DNA from: Hyphomicrobium sp. NDB2Meth4
GTDB taxonomy: Bacteria > Pseudomonadota > Alphaproteobacteria > Rhizobiales > Hyphomicrobiaceae
NCBI RefSeq assembly: GCF_900117445.1
Contig: NZ_FPEJ01000001.1
Location: 734,501 to 798,500, forward strand
Direction: 5' to 3'
DNA: 64,000 nucleotides
Part shown: positions 27,550-36,684 of the stretch, piece by piece
How the letters are laid out: every line of letters starts with the position of its first letter
How positions within the stretch are numbered: the stretch's first letter is position 1
The notes under the pieces: generated by a model
Database searches by the model: none
What the model saw: only the letters and a program-made list of their open reading frames with translations
Told to the model about the DNA's origin: nothing
Translations under genes and position numbers: made by a program

Positions 27550-28263
27550 ATGCTCGACCCTGAGCTCCAGCAACGCTTCGCCCGCCAGTGCGCTGAGGCA
27601 GCGTTCGGCTACTCTGCAGCAGGCACTGCCGCATACGCTGCATTCGCCGACCAGGTGCTGAACTTCTGGTCGTCCATTCTTCAGCCTCAACCGCAGTCAA
27701 CCAAGCGTGAGCTAGCGCCTTGGCAGTGGCCGGTGCCGATGCCGGCCTCCAAATCCAAAGCAGCCCCGGCAAGCAATCCTTTTGCCGCCAACCCCTTCAT
27801 GTGGGCACTTCCGGGCCCGGTCGCGCCTCCGGCCCCTAAGACGCCGGCGATGCCGACCAACCCCTGGGAGGCGATGGCCCAGTTCGCCGACGTCATGAGC
27901 GGCGCTCTCACCGCCATGACAGCGGTTCCCGTCAAACCTGCAACCACCAAGGCCGACCCGATGTCGGCTTGGCTGGCGGCGTTCCCGTTCACACCGCCGA
28001 CAGCCGCTTGGCCCATGGCTTTCATGATGATCTCGCAAGGCGTGCCGCACGCCGTGGCATGGCCGACCGCCGAAGCCAACGCAGCCGTCATGGATGCCGC
28101 CGAGACGGCCCGCCGGTCGATCCAGAAGGCGTTCGCCAGCTATCAGTCGGAAGGCGGTCACGCCGCCGGCGGAGGCGTCTGGCCGCCGATGGAGATGCTG
28201 ACGCTCTTCACGGCCGTGCCGATGAATGTCGGCACCATGCTGACGGCAATGAAGCTGCACTGA
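27550..28263 (+). CDS. Ala/Pro-rich hypothetical protein, possibly phasin-like
   Basis: 237 residues; ATG chosen behind AAGGAGAGG. A helical N-terminus (LDPELQQRFARQCAEAAFGYSAAGTAAYAAFADQVLNFW), a long Pro/Ala/Met/Trp-rich middle with repeated NPFAANPF-type phrases, and a C-terminal amphipathic helix (ETARRSIQKAFASYQSEGGH). The helix-rich ends and hydrophobic centre recall polyhydroxyalkanoate granule proteins, but there is no clear phasin domain; this is inference. An inverted repeat lies in its promoter region. Confidence 0.6.
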   Translation: MLDPELQQRFARQCAEAAFGYSAAGTAAYAAFADQVLNFWSSILQPQPQSTKRELAPWQWPVPMPASKSKAAPASNPFAANPFMWALPGPVAPPAPKTPAMPTNPWEAMAQFADVMSGALTAMTAVPVKPATTKADPMSAWLAAFPFTPPTAAWPMAFMMISQGVPHAVAWPTAEANAAVMDAAETARRSIQKAFASYQSEGGHAAGGGVWPPMEMLTLFTAVPMNVGTMLTAMKLH

Positions 28264-28270
28264 CGTAACT

Positions 28271-28289
28271 CGGCCGCCTCATGCGGCCG
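28271..28289. terminator. Hairpin between convergent genes
   Basis: CGGCCGC-CTCAT-GCGGCCG, seven pairs, in the 35-base gap between two convergent genes; no T-run on the plus strand. It may act as a weak terminator or repeat fragment. Confidence 0.4.
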
Positions 28290-28298
28290 CCGTCAGGG

Positions 28299-28550
28299 CT
28301 AAGTCGTCTTCTTCTTGAAGCGTGTCGATTTCTTCTGGCAGTGCGCTTTGCGCTTCTTGCCGTTCTTCATCGTGATCTCTTTGTACCAAGAGCACTGCGC
28401 CATAGCCGTGCAGGCGCTGTTGTCGAGCCCCGCGCATTCGGACGGCGGCTTCTTCTCGACCTTTTTCTTCTCGTCCGCGGCGTCGGCAGCGACGCTGAAC
28501 GATAGCAACACGGCGGCAGCGAGCGCGATCTGCCGAAAATGAATACGCAT
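28299..28550 (-). CDS. Small secreted Lys/Cys-rich protein (83 aa)
   Basis: Start at 28550 gives MRIHFRQIALAAAVLLSFS, a signal peptide with likely cleavage after VAADA. The mature part has four cysteines (SECAGLDNSACTAMAQCSW and AHCQKK) and ends in a very basic tail (KKSTRFKKKTT). Two disulfides and a periplasmic location are plausible. No known family. Confidence 0.65.
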   Translation of the reverse strand: MRIHFRQIALAAAVLLSFSVAADAADEKKKVEKKPPSECAGLDNSACTAMAQCSWYKEITMKNGKKRKAHCQKKSTRFKKKTT

Positions 28551-28814
28551 GAAACGATGTCCCCCGAGCCTAACGACCAATGAGAATATAACAGGAACAC
28601 TCACCAAATTGAACGGGCCGAACATACCCAGCCAGCAATCTGCCGAGTGGATGATGCAATCCGAGCACATCCGCTTCCGGACCCGCCGACCTCTCCCAAG
28701 CGCGCATTTCGCGCGACAAGGTGCCCGCCGATATGGCGCAGCTGTGCGGAATGCCGTACAGGGCGGTGCGCTTATTGAACTCGCAGTGCATCCAACCTAA
28801 CGAACGAGCTCTCC

Positions 28815-30047
28815 ATGACCTCCAAGCCCAAGCCGATCAAAAAGGTCGTGCTCGCCTACTCCGGCGGCCTCGATACCTCGATCATCCTCAAGTGGCTGCA
28901 GCAGACCTACGGCGCGGAGGTCGTCACCTTCACCGCCGATCTCGGCCAGGGCGGCGAACTGGACCCGGCGCGCGAGAAGGCACTGATGCTCGGCATCAAG
29001 CCCGAGAACATCTACATCGAAGACCTGCGCGAGGAATTCGTCCGCGACTACGTCTTCCCGATGTTCCGCGCCAACGCTCTCTATGAGGGCATCTATCTGC
29101 TCGGCACCTCGATCGCCCGCCCGCTCATCGCCAAGAAGCAAATCGAGATCGCCCGCGCCACCGGCGCCGACGCCGTCTGCCACGGCGCCACCGGCAAAGG
29201 TAACGACCAGGTCCGCTTCGAGCTTTCCTACTACGCGCTCGAGCCGTCGATCCGCATCATCGCCCCCTGGCGCGACTGGGAGTTCAAGAGCCGCGAGGAC
29301 CTCATCGCCTTCGCCGAGCAGAACCAGATCCCCATCTCTAAGGACAAGCGCGGCGAGGCCCCGTTCTCCGTCGACGCCAACCTCCTGCATTCCTCTTCGG
29401 AAGGTAAGGTGCTCGAAGATCCGAACGTCGAGCCGCCGCCTTACGTCTTCCAGCGCACCATCTCGCCGGAGGAGGCACCCGACAAGCCAACGGTCATCAC
29501 TGTCAGCTTCAAGAAGGGCGACCCCGTCGCCATCAACGGCAATCCCATGAGCCCCGCGAACATCCTCGCCACGCTCAACGACTACGGCCGCGACAACGGC
29601 ATCGGCCGCGTCGATCTTGTCGAAAACCGCTTCGTCGGCATGAAGTCGCGCGGCATCTATGAAACGCCCGGCGGCACCATCCTCTGGCACGCGCACCGCG
29701 CCATCGAGTCGATCACCCTCGACCGCGGCGCCATGCACCTCAAGGACGAGCTGATGCCGCGCTACGCCGAGCTCATCTATTACGGGTTCTGGTTCTCGCC
29801 CGAGCGCGAGATGCTGCAGGCCGCCATCGATAAGAGCCAGGAGCACGTCGAGGGCGAAGTGACGCTGAAGCTCTACAAGGGCAACGTCATCGTCATCGGC
29901 CGCGAGAGCCCCAAGAGCCTCTATTCGTCGACGCTCGTCACGTTCGAGGATGACAAGGGCGCGTACGATCAGAAGGACGCCGCCGGCTTCATCAAGCTCA
30001 ACGCGCTGCGCCTGCGCACCCTCGGCCTGCGCGACCGCAAGGGCTGA
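28815..30047 (+). CDS. argG: Argininosuccinate synthase
   Basis: ATP-dependent ligase joining citrulline and aspartate in arginine synthesis. The ATP loop [15 protein letters not shown] is at the N-terminus, followed by [11 protein letters not shown] and the [27 protein letters not shown]-terminal block. 410 residues, normal. The upstream 260 bases show no recognisable operator. A terminator follows. Confidence 0.97.
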   Translation: MTSKPKPIKKVVLAYSGGLDTSIILKWLQQTYGAEVVTFTADLGQGGELDPAREKALMLGIKPENIYIEDLREEFVRDYVFPMFRANALYEGIYLLGTSIARPLIAKKQIEIARATGADAVCHGATGKGNDQVRFELSYYALEPSIRIIAPWRDWEFKSREDLIAFAEQNQIPISKDKRGEAPFSVDANLLHSSSEGKVLEDPNVEPPPYVFQRTISPEEAPDKPTVITVSFKKGDPVAINGNPMSPANILATLNDYGRDNGIGRVDLVENRFVGMKSRGIYETPGGTILWHAHRAIESITLDRGAMHLKDELMPRYAELIYYGFWFSPEREMLQAAIDKSQEHVEGEVTLKLYKGNVIVIGRESPKSLYSSTLVTFEDDKGAYDQKDAAGFIKLNALRLRTLGLRDRKG

Positions 30048-30068
30048 ATTTAGCGACGACAAAACGAG

Positions 30069-30100
30069 ACGGCGGCGGCTTCACGGTCGTCGCCGTTTTT
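30069..30100 (+). terminator. Rho-independent terminator of argG
   Basis: ACGGCGGCG pairs with CGTCGCCGT (one mismatch or G-T) around a GGCTTCACG loop and is followed by five T, 22 bases after the argG stop. Confidence 0.75.
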
Positions 30101-30104
30101 GCAT

Positions 30105-30866
30105 CTACGCCGGCGCGCCAGCGCCATCGCCGACGAGTCCGTCAAACGCCGCCGCAAGGCCGTTCCAATCGGTATCGCGGATCAGCGCCTCCTCCAGCGC
30201 ATCCTCGCCCCGCAGCCAGCGCTGCGCGCCATCGGGCATCTGCAGCGCCAGATGCAGCCCGTGAATCAGCTCGTAAGCCCGCCACGCATACCCGTGCACG
30301 CGCAGCGCCGACTGCAGCGCGTTCTGCACCAGGCTGCGCATCACCGCGTGCGGCTCCGACAAGGGCACATCCACCTCGCGCCCCGCCGCTGCGTCGATGC
30401 ACGCCATCTTGTCGAACGAGGCATGTCCGCGGCACGCGAGCGGCCGGACAGGATGAATGATGCAGCTGTCCCGCACCATCAGCGGACAGAAGCACTGCGC
30501 CGCCATACGCGGCTCGGAAGCCAGTCCGCACGCAACCTCATCTGCCTCGGCGATGCGCCCTGGCAGATGGAGCTGCGCGCCGGCCTCTGTCGCATCCACC
30601 CGTCGGATGTAGTCGGCTAGCAGGAAAATTTCCGGCGCCGTCGCCGTCACGCGGATGCAGCAGCAGGCGGGACAACCCTTGTGGCAGGCGAGGACCTGCA
30701 GGCCCTCTGTCTGCAGCGTGACGTTGCCCTCGAAGAGATCGAACGCTTCTGACGCGAGCGCTGGGATCAGGCCCGGATGCCCGCGTCCCGCTTCGACCAT
30801 CTGGCTGAATCGGCCGTGCGCGGTTCGGAAGAAATCGACGGGCTCTGCGCTTTCCACGGATGTCAT
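30105..30866 (-). CDS. YkgJ-family cysteine-cluster protein
   Basis: 253 residues with the CHKGCPACCC motif followed by CPLM...CIIHPVRPLACRGH, the YkgJ/DUF-type zinc or iron-sulfur-binding cysteine cluster. N- and C-terminal helical regions flank the cluster. Biochemical role unknown. It converges on argG, sharing the terminator region. Confidence 0.85.
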   Translation of the reverse strand: MTSVESAEPVDFFRTAHGRFSQMVEAGRGHPGLIPALASEAFDLFEGNVTLQTEGLQVLACHKGCPACCCIRVTATAPEIFLLADYIRRVDATEAGAQLHLPGRIAEADEVACGLASEPRMAAQCFCPLMVRDSCIIHPVRPLACRGHASFDKMACIDAAAGREVDVPLSEPHAVMRSLVQNALQSALRVHGYAWRAYELIHGLHLALQMPDGAQRWLRGEDALEEALIRDTDWNGLAAAFDGLVGDGAGAPA

Positions 30867-31016
30867 GGCTCTGGTACGGCGCAGCGGTGTGCGCGAGCAG
30901 CGAAGCGAAAAAGGCTATCAGGCGAGCTTATCGCCCGCGCCGGAAATTGCGATAACCACCCGCTGACCTAAGTCGCCTCTCCGGCAATCGCGTCACCTCA
31001 GTTCGGGACCCACCGC

Positions 31017-31328
31017 ATGCACTACGTTCTCTTCTACGAATACGTCCCCGATTACCTTGAACGTCGCGAGCCCTTGCGCGCCGCGCATATGGCGCTTGCG
31101 GCACCGCTGATCGAACGCGGTGAGCTGTTTCTTGGCGGAGCGTTCGCCAATCCCGCCGACGGCGCCATGATCGTCTTTTCCGGAAACAGCCCCGCGGTGG
31201 CCGAAAATTTCGCCAAGGCCGATCCCTACGTCGCAGCCGGCCTCGTCACCCGATGGTGGGTGCGCGAATGGACCACCGTCGTCGGCAAAGATGCCGCCCA
31301 GCCAGTGAAGCTGCCGCCCGTCGGTTGA
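31017..31328 (+). CDS. YciI-family protein
   Basis: 103-residue ferredoxin-fold YCII protein: MHYVLFYEYVPDYLERREPLRAAHM, then GELFLGGAFANPADGAMIVF and a terminal helix. YciI-like proteins have a His-Asp pair and putative dehydrochlorinase or binding roles; no specific reaction is known. An inverted repeat TTATCGC-N14-GCGATAA lies about 60 bases upstream (30928-30955). Confidence 0.85.
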   Translation: MHYVLFYEYVPDYLERREPLRAAHMALAAPLIERGELFLGGAFANPADGAMIVFSGNSPAVAENFAKADPYVAAGLVTRWWVREWTTVVGKDAAQPVKLPPVG

Positions 31329-31507
31329 TTGCCGCAGTGCCTCTGTTAAGCTGCAAGCGCCATGAGCATGATCATCTTCCACATCGCATCGACCTTCTTC
31401 GAAGCCTGAGTGCGCTCGTCCTAGAGACGCCCGTTCTCACCTGAAGGTCAGATTGCCAGCAACTGCGCCCCGTCGTGGGCGCGGCTGGCCGATGTTTGGA
31501 AAAATGC

Positions 31508-32311
31508 ATGCCCGATACATATGGATTGCACCCTCTCAGCGAGGCGCAGATTCAAAACTTCATCGACGATGGCTTCGTCAAGATTGACGCGGCGTTCGAC
31601 CGTTCAATTGCGGAGGCGGTGCGGGCCAGAATCTGGCGTGACACCGGCTGCGATCCCGACGAACCACACACATGGTCCGAGCCGGTAATTCGCCTCGGCA
31701 TGTATACCGAAGCGCCGTTCGTCGCTGCGGCGAACACCGAGGTGCTTCACGCAGCCTTTGACCAGCTCGTGGGACGTGACCGCTGGCTCGCTTGCCGCGC
31801 CATGGGGACATTTCCAGTTCGATTTCCGTCTGCAAGCGATCCCGGCGACACCGGTTGGCATGTCGACGTGAGCTTCGATTGGGAGAAGCCAGACTTCATG
31901 GACTGGCGCGTCAACGTCGTCTCGAAGGGACGCGCATTGCTCATGCTGTTCCTTTTCTCGAACGTCGGAGAAAGGGACGCGCCGACTCGCATTCGAGTTG
32001 GCTCCCATGCCGACATTGCGCGAGCGTTGGCACCAGCTGGCGATGCCGGCCTCACGTTGCGAGAACTTGTGCCGGTCATTGAAGCTGCGCCATCACGAGA
32101 AGAAACCCTGGCGACTGGAGAGGCGGGAACGGTCTATCTGTGCCATCCATTCCTGGTGCACTCTGCTCAGCCCCACTTTGGGACTGAACCCCGCATCATG
32201 GCGCAGCCGCCCCTCCTGCCGAAACGGCAGCTGCACTTAGCGCGCGCTGAGGGTGACGACTATTCGCCAGTCGAGATCGCGATCAGGAACGCGCTCGGGT
32301 CGCTCGAGTAA
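31508..32311 (+). CDS. Phytanoyl-CoA dioxygenase (PhyH) family protein
   Basis: 267 residues from ATG 31508. Fe(II)/2-oxoglutarate dioxygenase fold: the HxD pair is in GWHVDVSFDWEKPD, the distal His in CHPFLVHSAQPHFG, with a downstream Arg (EPRIM) for 2-oxoglutarate. N-terminus IQNFIDDGFVKIDAAF is typical of PhyH. Substrate unknown; neighbours give no clue. Confidence 0.8.
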   Translation: MPDTYGLHPLSEAQIQNFIDDGFVKIDAAFDRSIAEAVRARIWRDTGCDPDEPHTWSEPVIRLGMYTEAPFVAAANTEVLHAAFDQLVGRDRWLACRAMGTFPVRFPSASDPGDTGWHVDVSFDWEKPDFMDWRVNVVSKGRALLMLFLFSNVGERDAPTRIRVGSHADIARALAPAGDAGLTLRELVPVIEAAPSREETLATGEAGTVYLCHPFLVHSAQPHFGTEPRIMAQPPLLPKRQLHLARAEGDDYSPVEIAIRNALGSLE

Positions 32312-32312
32312 A

Positions 32313-32342
32313 AAAGGCGCGGGGCGGCGCTGTCGCCGCCCC
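32313..32342 (-). terminator. Terminator of the AsnB-like gene
   Basis: GGGGCGGCG (32321-32329) pairs perfectly with CGCCGCCCC (32334-32342). On the minus strand the stem is followed, after GCGCC, by a run of T (plus-strand AAAAAA just after the PhyH stop), so it serves 32356-34353. Confidence 0.8.
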
Positions 32343-32355
32343 GATCTAAAGGCGT

Positions 32356-34353
32356 CTAAGCCGCGGCGGGCGCGGAGACGGCTGCCGGACGCTCCACTTC
32401 GGGGCGCGGGGAGTTTTGCGGTAGCTCGCACAGCCCGCCGCCCATGTAGAGCTGGTGCCAGAGCTGCGTCGACAGCACGCCGGTGAGGCCCATCTTCAGG
32501 AACACGTTGATGTTCTTGTCCTCGCCCCGGCCAATCGCCTCGTAGTCGCGCCGCACGGTCTCGACGTCGAAGTATCCGGTTCGGGCAAGCGACTCCGGAC
32601 TCATCAGGTCGCGCACGTACTGCGGCGGATTGATGAAGAAGCTTTCGGCCAGCGGCGCGCGGAACATGCCCTTCTTGCGCCACGCGCTCTCCTTCGGCAG
32701 CACGCGCGCAGCGGCATGACGCAGAAGGTACTTGTCGCGCATCAGCCCGCGCAGCTTCCACCGCGGAGCGAGCTTCGAGACATATGAGATCACGTCCTCG
32801 TCGAGGAACGGGTAGCGCGTCTCCACGCTGTTCGCCATCGCCACGCGGTCACCCTTGTGGTTCAGCAGCAGCCCCGGCAGATGGACCTTGTAGCCGTAAT
32901 ACAGCGACTGATTGAGCGGATCCCACTTGCGCACGCGGTCGGCGTCGATCGGCACGTCCTCGTAAGGAACGTGATCGCCAATGCGCTCCTTCATTTCGGC
33001 ACTGAAGTAGCGATCGCGCGACTGCCCAACGAGATGGTAGATTAGCGTCTGCGCGTGCGCGCGTCCCATCATGTCGTCGATGCGCTTTAGCTGTGCCTTC
33101 GTCATGTAAGGCGCCATGCGCATGCGGAACATGCGGTTGACCGCATCCGATGCGTACGTGCCGCCTGCATCCATGAAGTAGCTGAGCTTGCGCAGCTTGA
33201 ACCAGATGTACCCGGCGAAGCCTTCGTCCGATCCCTCACCCGTCAGCGCCACCTTGTAGCCCTGGTCGCTGACCTCCTGCGCCAGCCGCCACAGGGCCGC
33301 GCACGAAGTGTCGATCACCGGGCAATCGGTCGATGCGATCAGTTGCGGATAGGTGTTTGCGATCACCGTACTGTCGGAGCGCAAGATCGTCGGCTTGCAG
33401 CCGAGCGCCCGTGCCGTGAACAGCGCATCCGACGTCTCGTCCAGGCCCTTGCCGGGCACCTGGATGGTGAAGCTCGGAACTGGGGAGCCACGCAGCTTTG
33501 AAGCCGTCGCCAGCACGTAGGCGGAATCGACACCGCCCGACAGATAACCGACGACCGGCACATCGGCCCGCAGGCGAATCTCGACCGCGCGGCGGAACCG
33601 CGCCTCGAACTCGTCGATCAGCGTCGTGGCATCGCCGTCCAGTTCCTCGCCCGCGTTGGGGAAGTCGAAATCCCAATACTGGCGTTCGACGATCTCCGCG
33701 GGCTTGCCGTCGCCGCGGAACTGCATCTTCAGGTAATGCCCAGGCAGCAGCGAGTGCACACCCTCGAACATAGTGCGCCGCGTGCCCATGCTGAAGAACG
33801 TGAAGAGGTGATCGATGCCGCGCGGATCGGGCGCCGCGTCGATGGCGCCTGATGCCAGCAGCGCTTTGATCTCCGATCCGAAATACAGCCAGTCGCCCTG
33901 ACGGCTCCAGTGCAGCGGACAGATGCCGACGCGATCGCGCGCAAGAAACACGGTGCGCTTGGAGAAGTCATACAGCGCAATCGCGAACTGTCCCTTGAGC
34001 TGCTCGAACACGCCCTCACCGTACTCCTCATAGAGGTGGACGATGATTTCGGTGTCGGTGTGCGTGCGGAACTTGTGGCCCTTCGCCTCCAGCTCCGCCT
34101 TGCGCTCGGGATAGTCGAACAGCTCGCCGTTGTAGACCACGGCGACGGTGCCATCTTCGTTGAAGATCGGCTGCGAGCCATCGCCAAGCCCGACAATCGA
34201 AAGACGCCGGTTGGCAAAGCCGATGCCTGGACGGATCAGATAGCCGTCCTCGTCGGGTCCGCGATGCCATAGGGCATCAGCCATTCTATGGACGATTGCA
34301 GCGTCGGGCTGCCGCTTGCCATTAAGGTCGATCAATCCGGCGATGCCGCACAT
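32356..34353 (-). CDS. Asparagine synthase (glutamine-hydrolysing)-like amidotransferase
   Basis: 665 residues. N-terminal class II glutaminase with nucleophile Cys2 (MCGIAGLIDL), RRLSIVGL and YNGELFDY; then the PP-loop synthetase domain with YLSGGVDSAYVL and GEGSDEGFAGY. It transfers ammonia to an activated carboxylate; asparagine is the default product, but relatives act in polysaccharide or peptide pathways. The Pro/Ala-rich C-terminal 25 residues are additional. It is monocistronic, with its own terminator. Confidence 0.88.
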   Translation of the reverse strand: MCGIAGLIDLNGKRQPDAAIVHRMADALWHRGPDEDGYLIRPGIGFANRRLSIVGLGDGSQPIFNEDGTVAVVYNGELFDYPERKAELEAKGHKFRTHTDTEIIVHLYEEYGEGVFEQLKGQFAIALYDFSKRTVFLARDRVGICPLHWSRQGDWLYFGSEIKALLASGAIDAAPDPRGIDHLFTFFSMGTRRTMFEGVHSLLPGHYLKMQFRGDGKPAEIVERQYWDFDFPNAGEELDGDATTLIDEFEARFRRAVEIRLRADVPVVGYLSGGVDSAYVLATASKLRGSPVPSFTIQVPGKGLDETSDALFTARALGCKPTILRSDSTVIANTYPQLIASTDCPVIDTSCAALWRLAQEVSDQGYKVALTGEGSDEGFAGYIWFKLRKLSYFMDAGGTYASDAVNRMFRMRMAPYMTKAQLKRIDDMMGRAHAQTLIYHLVGQSRDRYFSAEMKERIGDHVPYEDVPIDADRVRKWDPLNQSLYYGYKVHLPGLLLNHKGDRVAMANSVETRYPFLDEDVISYVSKLAPRWKLRGLMRDKYLLRHAAARVLPKESAWRKKGMFRAPLAESFFINPPQYVRDLMSPESLARTGYFDVETVRRDYEAIGRGEDKNINVFLKMGLTGVLSTQLWHQLYMGGGLCELPQNSPRPEVERPAAVSAPAAA

Positions 34354-34707
34354 GGGTCCTCATCGGGGTCGAGAATCGCAGGCCGCGCGATTCGGCTTAG
34401 GTTGTAGTCGACAATGTTCTGGTAAAGGGTGAGTTACACAACGTCGCAAAACATCGGCCGCAGCAGGCCGTTGCGTACGCAACTTCGTCCCATAAAGCCA
34501 GTACCTGACCATCCAGCACCCAATTGAGGCGCGGGAGGCAAAGCCGGGCATGTTATTCACATCACAGCATAATTTAGGGATGTCTCAGCACTAAACGAGT
34601 GCCGCCGCATGCGACGATCTGCTTCGCCAACAAGCGCCGAATGGCACCCTCCGGGCCGTGAATAGCCCACCAGCTTGTACACGGGAATATGCCCGCGCGG
34701 CGACGGC
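34354..34707. other. Intergenic region upstream of the AsnB-like gene
   Basis: About 350 bases between the AsnB-like start and the radC stop. It contains the inverted repeat at 34470-34483 in promoter position for the AsnB-like gene; I see no gene, tRNA or terminator in the rest. Confidence 0.4.
34470..34483. repeat. GTTGCG/CGCAAC inverted repeat, copy 3
   Basis: GTTGCG-TA-CGCAAC, a perfect 14-base palindrome about 117 bases upstream of the AsnB-like start on the minus strand. Confidence 0.4.
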
Positions 34708-35436
34708 TCAGATCAGCTGCAGCGATTTGAGGCTCGCATGCCCCTCGCGCCCGACGATGATGTGGTCGTGGACGGAGATCCCCAGTGGGGCCGCCGATTG
34801 GATGATCTGCTTCGTCATGTCGATGTCCGCGCGCGACGGCGTCGGGTCGCCCGAGGGATGATTGTGCACCAGGATGATCGCCGTCGCTGAAAGCTCCAGC
34901 GCTCGCTTCACCACCTCCCGCACATAGACCGGGGTATGGTCGACAGTCCCCTGTTGCTGCACCTCGTCGGCGATCAGCCGGTTGCGCTTGTCCAGAAACA
35001 GAATGCGAAACTGCTCGCGGTGCTCATGGCTCTGTGCTGCGTAGAGATAGTCGAGCACTTGCTTCCACGACGACAGCGCCGGACGCTGCACCAACTCGCT
35101 CCGCATCATGCGCAAAGCGGCCGCCCGCACCAGTTTCAATTCGGTGATGACGCTATCGCCGACGTCCTTCACTTCCTTGAGCCGTTGCTCCGGCGCGTTG
35201 ATCACCTCCGCGAACGTGCCGAACCGCGCGAGCAACTGCTTGGCGATACCCTTCGTATCCCTGCGCGGCAGAGCCCGGAACAGCAGCAGTTCTAGAAGCT
35301 CGTAATCCGGCAGCGCGTCGGCGCCGCCCTTGCGGAAGCGCTCGCGCAGCCGTTGGCGATGGCCTGCATGATCGGGCGTCGCGGCTTTGAAGAGCGCGCC
35401 TTGTTCGTTGACCCCGCTCTCCTCGCGATCCGGCAT
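34708..35436 (-). CDS. radC: RadC / JAB-domain protein
   Basis: 242 residues: N-terminal helix-hairpin-helix region ([37 protein letters not shown]) and C-terminal JAMM metalloprotease-like domain with the [11 protein letters not shown] zinc motif. Despite its name, a DNA-repair role is not established. ATG at 35436, with GAGG 13 bases upstream, is preferred over a TTG ten codons earlier that would overlap map. Confidence 0.92.
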   Translation of the reverse strand: MPDREESGVNEQGALFKAATPDHAGHRQRLRERFRKGGADALPDYELLELLLFRALPRRDTKGIAKQLLARFGTFAEVINAPEQRLKEVKDVGDSVITELKLVRAAALRMMRSELVQRPALSSWKQVLDYLYAAQSHEHREQFRILFLDKRNRLIADEVQQQGTVDHTPVYVREVVKRALELSATAIILVHNHPSGDPTPSRADIDMTKQIIQSAAPLGISVHDHIIVGREGHASLKSLQLI

Positions 35437-35452
35437 GGCGTTGGTGCTGACC

Positions 35453-36277
35453 TCAGCTCGCGGCAAAGCGTGGGAAATCGAGGCCCGCGGGCGATTTGGT
35501 GAAGATCTCGCAGCCCGTCTCCGTGACGCCGACGCTGTGCTCGAACTGCGCCGACAGCTCGCGATCGCGCGTCACCGCCGTCCATCCGTCAGGCAGCACC
35601 TTCACGTGCGGCCGACCGAGATTGATCATCGGTTCGATCGTGAAAAGCATGCCGGGCTCTAGCACGACGCCTTCGCCCGCTTCGCCGTAGTGCAAGATAT
35701 TCGGGCGGTCGTGGAACGTGCGTCCCAGCCCATGGCCGCAGAAGTCACGCACCACGGAGCAGCGCTCGCCTTCTGCAAACGCCTGGATCGCAGCGCCGAT
35801 ATGGCCGGTCGTGGCGCCGGGCTTCACTTCGGCAATCCCGCGCATCAGAGCTTCGTAGGTGACCGAAATCAGCCTCTCGGCCCGGCGCGAAATCTGTCCG
35901 ACAGGATACATGCGGCTGGTATCGCCGTGCCATCCATCGACAATCAGAGTGACGTCGATGTTGATGATCTCGCCTTCGCGCAGCGGCTTCGGCCCCGGAA
36001 TACCGTGGCAAACGACGTGGTTGATCGAGGTGCAGATTGCCTTTGGGAAGCCGCGGTAGTTCAGCGGTGCCGGATAGGCATCGTTGTCGAGCGCAAATTT
36101 CAGAACCCGCTCGTCGAGTTCTTCTGTGGTGACGCCCGGCTGCACGTATTCGGTCAGCATATCGAGCGCTTGGGCGGCGAGCTGGCCCGCCTTGCGCATC
36201 CCGGCGAAGCCCTCGGGCCCGTGCCGCTTGACCTTTCCATCCCGATCAGCCGTGCGGCCGACTTCAACATTCGACAT
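35453..36277 (-). CDS. map: Methionine aminopeptidase, type I
   Basis: Removes the initiator Met from nascent proteins. Metal ligands can be recognised in [20 protein letters not shown] (two Asp), [21 protein letters not shown] (His), MLFTIEPMI (Glu) and [12 protein letters not shown] (Glu), with the substrate His in [14 protein letters not shown]. The start at 36277 (274 residues) is chosen by comparison with usual length; ATG codons at 36316 and 36355 are alternatives. radC follows 16 bases downstream. Confidence 0.95.
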   Translation of the reverse strand: MSNVEVGRTADRDGKVKRHGPEGFAGMRKAGQLAAQALDMLTEYVQPGVTTEELDERVLKFALDNDAYPAPLNYRGFPKAICTSINHVVCHGIPGPKPLREGEIINIDVTLIVDGWHGDTSRMYPVGQISRRAERLISVTYEALMRGIAEVKPGATTGHIGAAIQAFAEGERCSVVRDFCGHGLGRTFHDRPNILHYGEAGEGVVLEPGMLFTIEPMINLGRPHVKVLPDGWTAVTRDRELSAQFEHSVGVTETGCEIFTKSPAGLDFPRFAAS

Positions 36278-36684
36278 CTCTGAAGAATCCTGTTGGCCCG
36301 GCGGAGCCGAGACCATGACGTTAATGAGCGCTGGACGCTGTTGACCAAGGAGCATACTTAGATGCACCCGGCCTGCCCACCCATTTAATGGGCGCTTTGC
36401 GGCGTCCCAAGAGGTGCGAGCAGAGCCCTGGTCCGCATCGAGTGGCTGACCAACAGCGGCCGGTTGTCGCAAAACTTCAAACTGGAATAGATTTAGCCTG
36501 ATGTCCGTCAGTCTAGAAGCCCCATTTTACAGGGCTTTGCGGCCCAAACGTGCACGTTGCCGCTCCGATTATCACGCGCTGGCGGAAACTTAGGCGCGAC
36601 ACTTTTCGATCTCCCGATTACGCTTTTGCGATGCAGCGGAGAACACCAAGTCTCCTCGAACCGTCGATATCGCGAGGCGGTGAA
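36278..36684. other. Divergent intergenic region between map and nifA
   Basis: About 400 bases holding both promoters. A hairpin AAGCCC/GGGCTT lies at 36517-36537. I looked for a sigma-54 -24/-12 element, a TGT-N10-ACA NifA site and a FixK-type TTGAT-N4-ATCAA box ahead of nifA and found no convincing one, so control of nifA is not visible. Confidence 0.45.

Noticed and set aside
28797-30062. 421-residue open frame on the minus strand
   Set aside because: It is the exact antisense of argG, with Asp/Glu/Ala/Val-rich composition typical of antisense frames in GC-rich DNA.
31361-31408. Short leader-peptide-like frame before the PhyH gene
   Set aside because: No ribosome site, no run of a single regulatory amino acid and no attenuator hairpins.
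36421-36470. Sigma-54 promoter candidate TGGCTG-N5-CAGC ahead of nifA
   Set aside because: Only GG and GC match; the rest of both halves departs from consensus and no NifA site accompanies it.
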